From an uncultured Bacteroidales bacterium (GTDB lineage Bacteria; Bacteroidota; Bacteroidia; Bacteroidales; Muribaculaceae), in assembly GCA_947173955.1 (NCBI GenBank), contig CAMWHE010000009.1:1-63637 (forward strand): a DNA stretch of 63,637 nt. Reading direction: 5' to 3'. The position numbers and the translations under genes are program-made. Positions 46,734 through 56,070 of the stretch are shown in pieces (the first letter of the stretch is position 1; each line of letters opens with the position of its first letter). The notes beneath the pieces are model-generated. The model did not search any database and had not been told where the DNA came from. It was given only the letters and a program-made list of their open reading frames with translations.

Positions 46734-48683
46734 TCAATTTTTATTCAACATCTTAATCGTCTTATAAATAGATTCCGAGTCAAGATGACACAACTCATAC
46801 AACTCCGAGACCTTGCCATGCGACACAAAATTATCTTCAATCCCCATGGAGACCAATCGGTTGTCATAGCCATTCTCTTTCAGCCATTCCGCAACAGCCG
46901 AGCCTAAACCTCCTATGCGGGAGGCATCCTCGACTGTAATTACGGACATTCCGGACTCTGCGACAGTTTTTAGAATTTCCTCATCGACAGGCTTGACAAA
47001 TATCATGTCATAATGTGCTACAGAGATACCGTCGGCTTTAGCTTTCGCTATAGCAGCCGCTACACGGTCTGCTATCGGACCGACCGACAGCACTGCTACA
47101 TCAGTACCAGCAGAAAGCTGTTCTCCCCGGCCGATCTCAAGGCACTTGAACGGCTCGCCGGACGGATCCGCGTCTGACGCACCGCGCGGATAGCGGATAG
47201 CAAACGGACCTTTTGCATTCTTGAGCGACGTATACATGAGATTCCGAAGTGTAGATGCATTGCGGGGAGCAGATATCACCATTCCCGGTATGGGGCGTAA
47301 ATACGCTATATCGAAAAGTCCATGATGAGTCACTCCATCCTCGCCTACCAGACCGGCGCGATCTATACACAATGTGACCGGAAGATGCTGGATGGACGTA
47401 TCGTTGATTATATTATCGTAAGCGCGCTGTAGGAAAGATGAGTAGATAGCTACAAACGGACGCAGACCATCTGTAGCCATACCGCCCGCGAAAGTCACAG
47501 CGTGACCTTCGCTGATTCCAACATCGAATACCCTTTCCGGCATTTTTGACTGAAGGATATTCATAGACGTTCCTGACGACATCGCGGCAGTCACGCCCAC
47601 GACTCTCTTGTCCATTTCCGCAAGCTGAAGAAGCGTCTGCCCGAAAACTTCCTGAAATTTCGGAGCTGAACTTTTTCCGGAAATGACCTCGCCGGTCTCA
47701 GGCACGAATCGGCCGGGAGCATGCCAGGCCTGCGGATTCAGCTCTGCCGGCTCATACCCTTTACCTTTTACTGTCTTAAGATGGAGGATGCGTGGTCCCT
47801 GCATATCCTTGATATCCTTAAGGACACGCACGAGCCGGCGGATATCATGACCGTCGATCGGCCCGAAATAACGGATATTCAGACCCTCGAAGATATTTTG
47901 CTGACGGCCGATCAGTGACTTGATACTGTTGTTGAAGCGCATGATCGGTCCGCGCTGGCGTTCACTGACGAGATGCAGTTTCTTCAGGAATTTATATGTC
48001 TTGTATCTGAAGTTATTATAGGCTTTGGATGTTGTGATATGTGCGAGATAACTATGCAATGATCCGACATTACGGTCAATCGACATATCGTTATCATTCA
48101 GAATGATGAGTATATTGCTGTTGGTATTGGCTGCGTTGTTGAGTCCCTCGAATGCAAGTCCTCCACTGATAGAAGCATCACCGATCACGGCAACAACATG
48201 ACGCGCCGGCTCTTCATCATTAAGCGAAGTGGCCACCGCCATACCTAAAGCTGCCGAAATGGAGTTGGAAGCGTGTCCGGCCGAGAATGTATCATAAGGA
48301 CTCTCGGCGGGATTAGGGAATCCGCTTATTCCGCCAAGCTTGCGATTGGTCGAAAACTTTTCACGTCGGCCAGTAAGGAGTTTATGTGCATATGCCTGAT
48401 GGCCTACGTCCCATACAATGCGGTCATACGGCGTATTGAAAACATAATGCAGGGCAACCGTCAGTTCGATTGCGCCCATGCTCGAAGCGAAGTGACCCGG
48501 ATTCTGAGAAACATTTGTGATCAAAAAATCCCGCAGATCCTGACAGACCTTCGGCAGCTGATCAACAGATAGGCGCTTAAGATCGTCAGGAGTATCAATA
48601 TTTTCAAGCAGAGAATATGTCGTAACGTTATGTTTATCGGTTTCCACCTTGATTTTTAATATGCTTTTTGTAGAGAGGGACAA
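46734..48683 (-). CDS. dxs: 1-deoxy-D-xylulose-5-phosphate synthase
   Basis: Thiamine-diphosphate enzyme that starts the MEP isoprenoid pathway, 649 residues from the ATG. It has [52 protein letters not shown] (ThDP site) and the transketolase-type C-terminal domains. A GTG at 48647 (613-residue-scale shortening of only 12 residues) would begin nearer the conserved TYSLL and reduce the overlap with the upstream small gene from 50 to 14 bp, so it may be the true start. Confidence 0.95.
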   Translation of the reverse strand: MSLSTKSILKIKVETDKHNVTTYSLLENIDTPDDLKRLSVDQLPKVCQDLRDFLITNVSQNPGHFASSMGAIELTVALHYVFNTPYDRIVWDVGHQAYAHKLLTGRREKFSTNRKLGGISGFPNPAESPYDTFSAGHASNSISAALGMAVATSLNDEEPARHVVAVIGDASISGGLAFEGLNNAANTNSNILIILNDNDMSIDRNVGSLHSYLAHITTSKAYNNFRYKTYKFLKKLHLVSERQRGPIMRFNNSIKSLIGRQQNIFEGLNIRYFGPIDGHDIRRLVRVLKDIKDMQGPRILHLKTVKGKGYEPAELNPQAWHAPGRFVPETGEVISGKSSAPKFQEVFGQTLLQLAEMDKRVVGVTAAMSSGTSMNILQSKMPERVFDVGISEGHAVTFAGGMATDGLRPFVAIYSSFLQRAYDNIINDTSIQHLPVTLCIDRAGLVGEDGVTHHGLFDIAYLRPIPGMVISAPRNASTLRNLMYTSLKNAKGPFAIRYPRGASDADPSGEPFKCLEIGRGEQLSAGTDVAVLSVGPIADRVAAAIAKAKADGISVAHYDMIFVKPVDEEILKTVAESGMSVITVEDASRIGGLGSAVAEWLKENGYDNRLVSMGIEDNFVSHGKVSELYELCHLDSESIYKTIKMLNKN

Positions 48684-48837
48684 AAATAATAATGGCCGAC
48701 GCTACGATTGGGAATAATGAACGAAGCGTAATCGGAGTCTGTGTCTGATGATATTTATTCAGAAGCCAGCCCACAAAAAAGAGCCAGAGCAAAAATATAG
48801 CCACAAACGAGAATATTACTGATTTGCTTTTGTTCAT
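48634..48837 (-). CDS. Small two-helix membrane protein
   Basis: 67 residues with two transmembrane helices (about 8-28 and 40-56) and a basic C-terminal tail ([12 protein letters not shown]). No family is recognised. It is the first gene of the dxs-trkA-trkH transcript, overlaps dxs, and has a promoter-like box upstream, which supports it as a real gene. Confidence 0.62.
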   Translation of the reverse strand: MNKSKSVIFSFVAIFLLWLFFVGWLLNKYHQTQTPITLRSLFPIVASAIIIFVPLYKKHIKNQGGNR

Positions 48838-48853
48838 GCGATAGTAGTTTAGG

Positions 48854-48885
48854 CAAAGTTACATATTAAAATCGAATATACCAAG
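48854..48885 (-). promoter_or_regulatory. Predicted promoter of the small membrane protein/dxs/trkAH transcript
   Basis: TAACTTTG (48854-48861) on the minus strand with CTTG, one base from TTTG, 20 bp upstream (48882-48885). It is 17 bp before the ATG. Confidence 0.5.
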
Positions 48886-48933
48886 CTTCCCAAGATGTCC
48901 GCTACCAAAAGAACCATCAAAATACTCTGCATG

Positions 48934-48973
48934 AAAAAAAGCGGTTGCAATGATACAGTCATTGCAACCGCTT
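48934..48973 (-). terminator. Terminator after tonB
   Basis: A perfect 15-bp stem (AAGCGGTTGCAATGA / TCATTGCAACCGCTT) with a 5-base loop, followed on the minus strand by a T run. It begins 27 bp after the tonB stop. Confidence 0.92.
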
Positions 48974-48999
48974 ATGGTCAGATAGCTATCGCTATAGGA

Positions 49000-49869
49000 T
49001 TAGTTCTGGAGTTTGAAGTTGACGGGAAGTGTAAACCATACGCTAACAGGCTGGCCATTCATACGGCCGGGGATAAAGTTAGGCAAGCTCTTGGCTACAC
49101 GTACAGCTTCTTTGTCAAGGTCGGGGTCCTTGGAGCGTACAACAACCACATCGCCGACAGAACCATCGGGTTTAACGACGAACTTGATTACCACACGACC
49201 CTGAATGCCATTTTCAGCAGCGAGCGTCGGGTAAACGATGTGCTTGTTGATATACTTCATAAGCTCGGCATCGCCACCGGGGAACTGGGGCATCTGTTCT
49301 ACAGCCTCGAAGACCTTATTCTCAACAACAGGAGTCTTTTCTTCAACTACAACTTCTTCACGATATTCACGGACGAGGTTAATGTCGTCGGTACCTTTAT
49401 CGAAGTCAACTGCACCGACGGCAGTAGTTGTCTCAAGAATTTCTTCCTGTGTCTTTACTTCTTCCTGAACCTCGTCGTCAGCCTTAATCGTGATCTCAGT
49501 CTGCATGATAGTATTGAGGACTTCTTCGGGAAGAACTTCTTCTACCTCCGGGGGAATGTAAGCTTCCTCTTCGGGCTCTTCGATATCTTCCTCTTCGGGT
49601 TCATCAACAGTATCAAGAATTTCCTGATCGATCTGGGCAATTATAAGCTGTGCTGCTTCTTTTGCTTCAGCGGCTTTCTTGGCACGATGAGCGCTAATAC
49701 CCCATGCACCAAGAAGAATAACAGCGAGTGCTAACAAGACATATAATACAGCACGATTGTGACGGCCGTCAGACTTACGACGCATCTCATATGCACCATA
49801 TTCCTTATTTTTGCCTTCAAAGACTATATCAATCCATTGATTTGATGAAAGATCTACATCTTTTGCCAT
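49000..49869 (-). CDS. tonB: Energy transducer TonB
   Basis: 289 residues: a cytoplasmic N-terminus (FEGKNKEYGAYEMRRKSD, a common Bacteroidota opening), one transmembrane helix (about 41-60), a long periplasmic linker and the C-terminal TonB domain (200-289: FPGGDAELMKYINKHIVYP, GRVVIKFVVKPDGSV). The linker is dominated by glutamate rather than Lys-Pro repeats. It passes energy from ExbB/ExbD to outer-membrane receptors. Last gene of the exbB-exbD-exbD-tonB operon. Confidence 0.94.
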   Translation of the reverse strand: MAKDVDLSSNQWIDIVFEGKNKEYGAYEMRRKSDGRHNRAVLYVLLALAVILLGAWGISAHRAKKAAEAKEAAQLIIAQIDQEILDTVDEPEEEDIEEPEEEAYIPPEVEEVLPEEVLNTIMQTEITIKADDEVQEEVKTQEEILETTTAVGAVDFDKGTDDINLVREYREEVVVEEKTPVVENKVFEAVEQMPQFPGGDAELMKYINKHIVYPTLAAENGIQGRVVIKFVVKPDGSVGDVVVVRSKDPDLDKEAVRVAKSLPNFIPGRMNGQPVSVWFTLPVNFKLQN

Positions 49870-49907
49870 AATTCTTTTCGAGATTAAGTGTTAAACAATA
49901 TAGATTA

Positions 49908-50663
49908 TCATCTCAGAGGTTGACCATATTCAGGATTCTTGACAAGGAAGTCATTGAGGAGCAATGAGTCCATACCGCCGAAGTTTTCAAGCTGATAGCG
50001 AGAAATAGCATTGATCTGCATTTCGTCGAGAGTAGTGATTACGCTTTCCCAAGATGCATCGGGAGTAGCTTTGATAATCACGACGGGACGAGAGATTGTA
50101 GAGTCTTTACTGATTTCACGTACACGGGCTGTGTACTCTTCGTCGGTCATCTGACTGCCGGGACGAAGTTTCTCTTTTTTCAGTTCATCGATACGGGAGA
50201 GAACTTCGCTGTTGCGGTCATGGAGGACTTTGCGGATACCTTGCTGAATTCCATGGTCGTTGCTCAGGAACTTTTCAGCCTTAACTACACCTTGTGCCTT
50301 GGACTCGCTTGTAGGCGTACCTATCCGACCTGTTGCCTCATCTACCTCGACATATGGCATACCGAAATAATAGAATACGGTATTGTCAACGACATTGTGG
50401 TCATCGTCATACTGTGTCGTCAGATAGATGGTAACAGCTTCCGAGTCTTTAGCCTCATTCGTCTTCTCAAGATTTTCCTTCTTCTCGTTGGAGGGAAGCG
50501 AAATATTGAGAGTCTGTGACTTAATCATGGTAGTACACAGCATGAAGAACGAGATGAGCAACATGTTCATGTCAACCATCGGAGTGAAGTCGACATGGAT
50601 GTCCATCTTTTTCTGGGCACCTTTTTTCTTTTTGCCGGTTTCTTTTTGTTGTATCTCTGCCAT
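49908..50663 (-). CDS. exbD: ExbD/TolR-type biopolymer transport protein, second copy
   Basis: 251 residues with a single N-terminal transmembrane helix containing the key acidic residue (HVDFTPMVDMNMLLISFFML) and a large periplasmic domain, longer than E. coli ExbD (141). It is 38 bp upstream of tonB and two bases after the other exbD. Two different ExbD subunits per ExbB are common in Bacteroidota. Confidence 0.92.
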   Translation of the reverse strand: MAEIQQKETGKKKKGAQKKMDIHVDFTPMVDMNMLLISFFMLCTTMIKSQTLNISLPSNEKKENLEKTNEAKDSEAVTIYLTTQYDDDHNVVDNTVFYYFGMPYVEVDEATGRIGTPTSESKAQGVVKAEKFLSNDHGIQQGIRKVLHDRNSEVLSRIDELKKEKLRPGSQMTDEEYTARVREISKDSTISRPVVIIKATPDASWESVITTLDEMQINAISRYQLENFGGMDSLLLNDFLVKNPEYGQPLR

Positions 50664-50665
50664 AA

Positions 50666-51430
50666 TTATTCAGTTTCAAGGTTCTTCAGTGAAGTCATAA
50701 CACTGAATCGGTTCATGTGAATGGTCTGAAGATTGTCAAGCACATCGTGTACCGTTTCGTAAGCCGAGTTGTGGTCAGCTTTGACTGCGATACCCTTACC
50801 GGACTTCATTGCCTTTGTAAGCATATCCGAGCCAGCGTTGTGGTAGGCGCGCATCCAGATCTGGAATTCGTTAGTCTCCTTCGGGCCTTCCTGGTCAGTA
50901 TAGCTGATAGGGGTCAAAGGAATACCGACTTCTGTCTCCTTGACATCGGCAAGGGGACCCTGGCCGACATTCTTACCGGACAACCAGTCATCACGGTCGC
51001 CGGAATTTTTAGCGAAGAAATCAGGAATTCGCTCGATAGGGACACCAAACATGTTCATTTTTGCAAACTCTTCGATCATAGGCTCCGTGAGCTGTACACG
51101 CTTGCCTGTCTTAGCATTGAAGTCGCTGACAGCGAGCTGAAGTGCTACGCGGCGGAGTGTGTCGGTCGACCAGAATACACCGTCGTCGCCGGCTGCGATG
51201 CTACCGGTAGCTCCCACGAATACATTTCCTTTGGGAGATACGAGTACATTCACAACATCGGTGTCAGGCACCTTGATCTCGGACACCGATGCCGGTGTCA
51301 CGACGGTGACGGGCTCCTTCTGGAGGAATGTGGAGGTCAACATGAAGAAAGTAAGCAAAAGAACGGTCACGTCGGACATCGCGGTCATGTCGATGCGCGT
51401 GCTCTTACGTTTCATTTTTACTTTTCCCAT
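50666..51430 (-). CDS. exbD: ExbD/TolR-type biopolymer transport protein, first copy
   Basis: 254 residues; helix with acidic residue in MTAMSDVTVLLLTFFMLTSTF, then a large periplasmic domain. It differs clearly from the second copy outside the helix and C-terminus, so the pair is an old duplication or a heteromeric stator. Its stop is two bases from the start of the next exbD. Confidence 0.92.
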   Translation of the reverse strand: MGKVKMKRKSTRIDMTAMSDVTVLLLTFFMLTSTFLQKEPVTVVTPASVSEIKVPDTDVVNVLVSPKGNVFVGATGSIAAGDDGVFWSTDTLRRVALQLAVSDFNAKTGKRVQLTEPMIEEFAKMNMFGVPIERIPDFFAKNSGDRDDWLSGKNVGQGPLADVKETEVGIPLTPISYTDQEGPKETNEFQIWMRAYHNAGSDMLTKAMKSGKGIAVKADHNSAYETVHDVLDNLQTIHMNRFSVMTSLKNLETE

Positions 51431-51473
51431 ATTTTACCGTTTTATTATATTAATAGATGTGGAAAATAAGGGA

Positions 51474-52442
51474 TTAGTGAGTAGTTGCAAATGTCTGTAC
51501 GATAGAGAAACCGATTTCGTCGATAGCATATGTCATGGTATCGATCTTATTGGTGTAATAGTTGTAAGAGATTACAGCGAATGCAGCGGTTGCGATACCG
51601 AAGGCGGTGTTGATAAGAGCCTCAGAAATACCTGCAGAAAGCTGGGTCGAGTCAGGAGCGCCTGATGCAGACAGAGCCTGGAATGATTTGATCATACCGA
51701 TCACAGTACCGAGAAGACCTACGAGAGTACCGAGAGTGGTCAGGGTAGCAACGATGGGGAGGTTCTGCTGGAGAGAAGGCATCTCAAGAGCGGTAGCTTC
51801 TTCAACAGCCTTGGAAAGAGTAGCGACTTTCTGCTCCTTGGTGAGCTCGGTATTCTGATCCATTTCCTGATATTTCTTCAGGGCTTCAGCTACGACAGCT
51901 GCTACAGAACCGCGCTGCTTCTTGCAGAGAGCGAGAGCGCCTTCGATGTCATTCTTAACGAGGCAAAGCTTAACGCCGGCAACGAATTTGGTGATGTTGC
52001 CTTTACCCTTGGCTCCGCGGAGTGCGATGTAACGTTCAACAGAGAGAACGATAACAACGAGGAAGAGTGTCTGAAGGATAGGCACGATAAAACCACCCAT
52101 ATAAACAGTACCAACGAGGTCTTTAGGATGAGCTCCGGTGATGTTTACCTGGTCAGGGTTTGCCACCATTTCGTCGGCAGAGTGCTTGGGGGCAAATGCC
52201 ATAGAAGAGAAGTTGGGAGCGGGAACAATTTTCTCGATTGATCCGTCAGAAGCATACACTGTGTCCTGAGGAATGTTGTCACCCTGGAGTTCGAAGTGTT
52301 TGGGATGACCGAACACGAAGAGGAACAGGCAGATTGCCACTACAAAGCAGGCAAGGATTACGAAAAATGCGTTCTTAATACCACGAACGTTCTTTTTTTG
52401 TTTAGCCGGTTTAGCGGCTACGGCAGGCTTTTTAGCTTCCAT
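51474..52442 (-). CDS. exbB: MotA/TolQ/ExbB proton channel family protein
   Basis: 322 residues. A first helix (about 24-46) follows a Lys/Ala-rich cytoplasmic start. A periplasmic segment of about 65 residues comes next, then a helix near 112-135, a cytoplasmic part, and the conserved last two helices (LPIVATLTTLGTLVGLLGTVIGMIKSF and the AFGIATAAFAVISYN region). It forms the ion channel powering TonB. The start is about 150 bp downstream of a strong promoter match. Confidence 0.93.
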   Translation of the reverse strand: MEAKKPAVAAKPAKQKKNVRGIKNAFFVILACFVVAICLFLFVFGHPKHFELQGDNIPQDTVYASDGSIEKIVPAPNFSSMAFAPKHSADEMVANPDQVNITGAHPKDLVGTVYMGGFIVPILQTLFLVVIVLSVERYIALRGAKGKGNITKFVAGVKLCLVKNDIEGALALCKKQRGSVAAVVAEALKKYQEMDQNTELTKEQKVATLSKAVEEATALEMPSLQQNLPIVATLTTLGTLVGLLGTVIGMIKSFQALSASGAPDSTQLSAGISEALINTAFGIATAAFAVISYNYYTNKIDTMTYAIDEIGFSIVQTFATTH

Positions 52443-52601
52443 ACAAATAATTTTACTTTAAAGTGATATAAATGATGATTGTTAAGTTGTGAATTCTAAC
52501 GGATTGATTGTCGTCTTGATTTAAGGATTGGTAAATAATCGTCTCATAAACGCTTCGAAAATACCGGATGCAGATGCTCAAATATATACGCAAGCGTTTC
52601 G

Positions 52602-52632
52602 CAAAAGTACCATTATATTTTTTGCCGTCAAA
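52602..52632 (-). promoter_or_regulatory. Predicted promoter of the exbB-exbD-exbD-tonB operon
   Basis: On the minus strand TTTG (52629-52632), 19 bp, TACTTTTG (52602-52609): a complete match. It implies a 5' leader of about 150 bases before the exbB start. Confidence 0.75.
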
Positions 52633-52734
52633 ATTTTCGTCGTATTTTTTTTGAAGTTTGCGTCTTAAAATACATCAGAAGCGACAAAATCCTTATTTTT
52701 TGTTAAAGATGTTAATCATAACTAAAGTTTCTTA

Positions 52735-52742
52735 TAAATTTG
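52735..52742 (+). promoter_or_regulatory. Candidate -7 box for nqrABCDEF
   Basis: TAAATTTG 23 bp before the nqrA ATG; the upstream TTTG lies at a non-standard distance (32 bp). Confidence 0.45.
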
Positions 52743-52765
52743 TACGTTTTTAAAGTAATCAAGCC

Positions 52766-54112
52766 ATGAGTATCACACTGCACATCAAAAAAGGTCTTGA
52801 TCTGAATATTGCCGGCGCCCCGGAAGGAGATCCGACAAACGCAACCTACATAAAACCGACATCCATAGCATTGACCCCCGACGACTTCCCGGGGCTTACG
52901 CTCAAGCCCGTTGTCAAAGAGGGGGATTCGGTCAAGGGTGGTCAGGCCGTTCTTGCAGACAAAAAACATCCCGAAATAACCCTGACATCGCCTGTGAACG
53001 GCATAATTAAAGCAATTGTCAGAGGTGAACGCAGGAAATTGCTGCGCATTGAAATCACTCCCGCCGACTCCGATTCGTCTGCCAGTCTTTCTACCGTGTC
53101 AATAGAAAGTGCCGAAAGTATAAAATCGCTTCTGATGTCATCCGGATTGTGGGCTATGATCCGACAGCGCCCCTACGACATCGTGGCCGATCCGGCCACA
53201 GCTCCGCGGGATATTTATGTCACGGCACTGGATACGGCTCCTCTCGCCGGCAATTTCGACAAGATATTTGCCGCCAATGCTGAGTTGCTCGAAGCAGGTG
53301 TAGCCGCTCTGGTCAAGCTAACAGAAGGCAAAGTCTACGTCGCGCGCAGGCAAGGTTCCGCCATTCCTGATATCAAGGGTGCCGAGATGGTCAACGTCGG
53401 CGGTCCCCACCCCAGCGGCAATGCGGGTGTCATAATAGCCAACACGCATCCTATAAATAAAGGAGAGACGGTGTGGACCATGGACGGCTTCACCCTAATG
53501 CGCATCGGCCGGCTGATGAAAGACGGAACTGCCAATTATGACGCATACATAGCGCTGACAGGCAGCGAAGTTGCCTCACCCGGCTATATCCGTACCGTCA
53601 TCGGAGCTGACATCAAATCTCTCACTGCCGGACGCATCTCCGAGACAGATGAACACAAACGCTTCATCAGCGGCAACGTGTTCACCGGCGAGAATGTCGG
53701 CGCTGACGGGTATCTGCGGAGTCCCTACCGCCAGATCACAGTGATACCTGAAGGAGATGATGTCACTGAATTCATGGGATGGGCCTCGGTTTCTCCCAAA
53801 AAGATGAGTGTAAGCCGCTCTTTCCCGGGACACTTCCTGCACAAAATTTTCCGTCCGGACGCACGCCTGCTCGGCGGCCGCCGCGCCATGATCATGTCGG
53901 GAGAATATGACAAGGTAGTACCGATGGACATCATGACCGAATATCTCGTCAAAGCGATCGTTTCGCGCAACATTGAGCAGATGGAAGCTTTGGGTATCTA
54001 CGAGATAGCACCCGAAGATGTGGCAGTAGCAGAATATGTATGCACATCCAAGATGCCACTCCAGTCAATTATTCGCGAAGGCCTCGACTATCTGAGAAAG
54101 GAATTAGAATAA
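52766..54112 (+). CDS. nqrA: Na+-translocating NADH:quinone reductase subunit A
   Basis: 448 residues, no cofactor and no transmembrane helix, peripheral subunit of Na+-NQR. It starts LHIKKGLDLNIAGAPEG, the family opening, with a barrel-sandwich motif (EGDSVKGGQAVLADKKHPEITLTSPVNG), then MVNVGGPHPSGNAGVIIAN and VPMDIMTEYLVKAIVSRN. These distinguish NqrA from RnfC, which has ferredoxin-type Cys motifs. First gene of a six-gene operon. Confidence 0.95.
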   Translation: MSITLHIKKGLDLNIAGAPEGDPTNATYIKPTSIALTPDDFPGLTLKPVVKEGDSVKGGQAVLADKKHPEITLTSPVNGIIKAIVRGERRKLLRIEITPADSDSSASLSTVSIESAESIKSLLMSSGLWAMIRQRPYDIVADPATAPRDIYVTALDTAPLAGNFDKIFAANAELLEAGVAALVKLTEGKVYVARRQGSAIPDIKGAEMVNVGGPHPSGNAGVIIANTHPINKGETVWTMDGFTLMRIGRLMKDGTANYDAYIALTGSEVASPGYIRTVIGADIKSLTAGRISETDEHKRFISGNVFTGENVGADGYLRSPYRQITVIPEGDDVTEFMGWASVSPKKMSVSRSFPGHFLHKIFRPDARLLGGRRAMIMSGEYDKVVPMDIMTEYLVKAIVSRNIEQMEALGIYEIAPEDVAVAEYVCTSKMPLQSIIREGLDYLRKELE

Positions 54113-54135
54113 TAGCTCCGATAAATCCTAATATT

Positions 54136-55347
54136 TTGAAAATTCTAAAGAAAACATTCGACAGGATGCGTCCACACTTCGAAGAGGGAGGACGCTTCCA
54201 CTCGTTCAAATCGGTCTACGACGGATTTGACACATTCTTGTTTACCCCTACGACTACCTCCACATCAGGCACACATATCCACGACGCTATCGACTCAAAA
54301 CGCACGATGATAATAGTAGTCCTGGCTTTGATGCCCTGTCTGCTTTTCGGTATGTACAATGTGGGCTATCAGAACCATCTTGCCTGCGGCATGACTACAT
54401 TCCCGTTCTGGCATCTGTTCTTCTATGGATTTCTGGCCGTACTTCCTAAAATCATTGTCAGCTACGTGGTCGGACTGGGAATTGAATTCGTTGTCGCTCA
54501 ATGGCGTAAGGAGGAGATTCAGGAGGGATTTCTCGTCACAGGTATCCTGATCCCGATGATATGCCCGATCGAGACGCCGCTGTGGATGATAGCTGTAGCG
54601 ACCGCATTCTCCGTCATCTTCGTCAAGGAGGTATTCGGCGGCACAGGCTTCAATATATTTAATGTGGCGCTTGTGACACGCGCATTCCTCTTCTTCGCCT
54701 ATCCCGCCTCCATGAGCGGCGACCAGGTCTTTGTTGCTCATGACTCCATCTGGGGGCTGGGAGGTAATGTCGCTGACACATTCTCGGGTGCGACTCCACT
54801 CGGAGAGGTCGCTACCATGGCCGGAAGCGATGCCTCGATGCACCTGACAGCCATAAACGGCGCCGAACTCAGCAACTGGGATCTGTTCTTCGGTCTGATA
54901 CCCGGCTCTGTCGGTGAGACCTCTACCCTATGCATCCTCATAGGTGCCGCCATTCTGCTTCTGGCCGGAATAGCGAGCTGGCGCATCGTCCTGTCTGTCT
55001 TCGCCGGTGGTGCAGTGATGTCGCTTGTAGCACATCTGACCGCCACACCGACCTATCCCGCATCCTTCCTTTCGGTCGAGCAGCAACTCTGCCTTGGCGG
55101 ATTCGCTTTCGCTGCGGTTTTCATGGCTACCGACCCGGTGACGGCCGCCCGTACAAATACAGGCAAATATATCTACGGATTCCTTGTGGGAGTCATCGCT
55201 ATCCTGATTCGTACCTACAATAACGGCTATCCCGAAGGCGCTATGCTCGCAGTGCTTCTGATGAACGCGTTCGCACCTCTGATAGACTACTGCGTCGTAC
55301 AATGCAACATACGCCGACGCATGAAACGCGCAAAAGTTAATGCTTAA
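54136..55347 (+). CDS. nqrB: Na+-translocating NADH:quinone reductase subunit B
   Basis: 403 residues when started at the TTG at 54136, which aligns with the usual NqrB beginning (basic helix, then FEEGGRFHSFKSVYDGFDTFLF). The frame is open from 54040, but that start lies inside nqrA and adds unrelated residues. About ten membrane helices follow. The FMN-attachment motif SGATPLG is present near the middle. It carries riboflavin and FMN and is central to sodium pumping. Confidence 0.93.
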   Translation: MKILKKTFDRMRPHFEEGGRFHSFKSVYDGFDTFLFTPTTTSTSGTHIHDAIDSKRTMIIVVLALMPCLLFGMYNVGYQNHLACGMTTFPFWHLFFYGFLAVLPKIIVSYVVGLGIEFVVAQWRKEEIQEGFLVTGILIPMICPIETPLWMIAVATAFSVIFVKEVFGGTGFNIFNVALVTRAFLFFAYPASMSGDQVFVAHDSIWGLGGNVADTFSGATPLGEVATMAGSDASMHLTAINGAELSNWDLFFGLIPGSVGETSTLCILIGAAILLLAGIASWRIVLSVFAGGAVMSLVAHLTATPTYPASFLSVEQQLCLGGFAFAAVFMATDPVTAARTNTGKYIYGFLVGVIAILIRTYNNGYPEGAMLAVLLMNAFAPLIDYCVVQCNIRRRMKRAKVNA

Positions 55348-55359
55348 AGTATTGAGGAC

Positions 55360-56064
55360 ATGAATAAGCAATCGAATACATACACATTATTATATATAAT
55401 AGGCATTGTGGTGGTAGTCGGGACTGCGCTTGCCATCGTCTCAACCACCCTTAAGTCTCTTCAGGAAAAGAATGCTGACGCCGACAAGATGAAACAGATA
55501 CTTCTGAGTGTCAATCAGCAGCCTGAGAATATTGACAGCCTGACCGCCATATTCAACCGCTGCGTGGAAGGCATCACGATAAACGCTGAAGGTCAGACAG
55601 TAGCCGGAAAGAAAGCTTTCGATATCAATGTGGCCAATGAAAGCAAGAAGCCTGCCGACGAGCGCCTTCTGCCCCTCTACATCTTCAGAGACAATGAAAT
55701 CGGCACAAAATATATCATTCCGATGAATGGCAACGGATTGTGGGGTCCGATATGGGGCTATATTTCCCTCAATGAAGATGGGACCACCGTCTACGGCGCC
55801 TACTTCTCCCATCAGGGCGAGACTCCGGGACTTGGTGCGGAAATCGAAAAGCCGTTTTTCCGCGACAGATTCAAAGGGAAAACCCTCTTTAAGGACGGAA
55901 AATTCCTGCCGATAGAGATAGTCAAGGCCGGACAGCATCCTCTCGGCGATGCCGACTATGTCGACGGTATATCAGGGGGTACTATCACGAGCAAAGGTGT
56001 CGGCGCAATGATCGACAATTGTCTCGTACCCTATCGCCAATTTCTTGAAACATTAAAAAAATAG
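55360..56064 (+). CDS. nqrC: Na+-translocating NADH:quinone reductase subunit C
   Basis: 234 residues: one N-terminal transmembrane helix (about 8-28) and a periplasmic FMN-binding domain with GLGAEIEKPFF and the attachment motif DGISGGTITS, where the Thr carries covalent FMN. The motif reads SGGT instead of the common SGAT. Gap to nqrB is 12 bp. Confidence 0.95.
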   Translation: MNKQSNTYTLLYIIGIVVVVGTALAIVSTTLKSLQEKNADADKMKQILLSVNQQPENIDSLTAIFNRCVEGITINAEGQTVAGKKAFDINVANESKKPADERLLPLYIFRDNEIGTKYIIPMNGNGLWGPIWGYISLNEDGTTVYGAYFSHQGETPGLGAEIEKPFFRDRFKGKTLFKDGKFLPIEIVKAGQHPLGDADYVDGISGGTITSKGVGAMIDNCLVPYRQFLETLKK

Positions 56065-56070
56065 CAGGTC

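Larger units (their letters stand above)
52443..52765. other. Divergent intergenic region between exbB and nqrA
   Basis: A 323-bp AT-rich gap holding the exbB promoter (52602-52632) with a long leader, and a single -7 match for nqrA. No coding frame or RNA gene is recognised. Confidence 0.7.

Noticed and set aside
48895-49734. 279-codon plus-strand frame
   Set aside because: It is fully antisense to tonB, whose protein is clearly recognisable; the Glu-rich linker codons (GAA/GAG) read as Phe/Leu-rich sequence on the other strand and keep the frame open. It also covers the tonB terminator.
50717-51469. 250-codon plus-strand frame
   Set aside because: Antisense to the first exbD with its transmembrane motif; no domain in this frame.
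54295-54843. 182-codon minus-strand frame within nqrB
   Set aside because: Antisense to conserved NqrB membrane helices; many such frames occur in the C/G-ending-codon nqr region.
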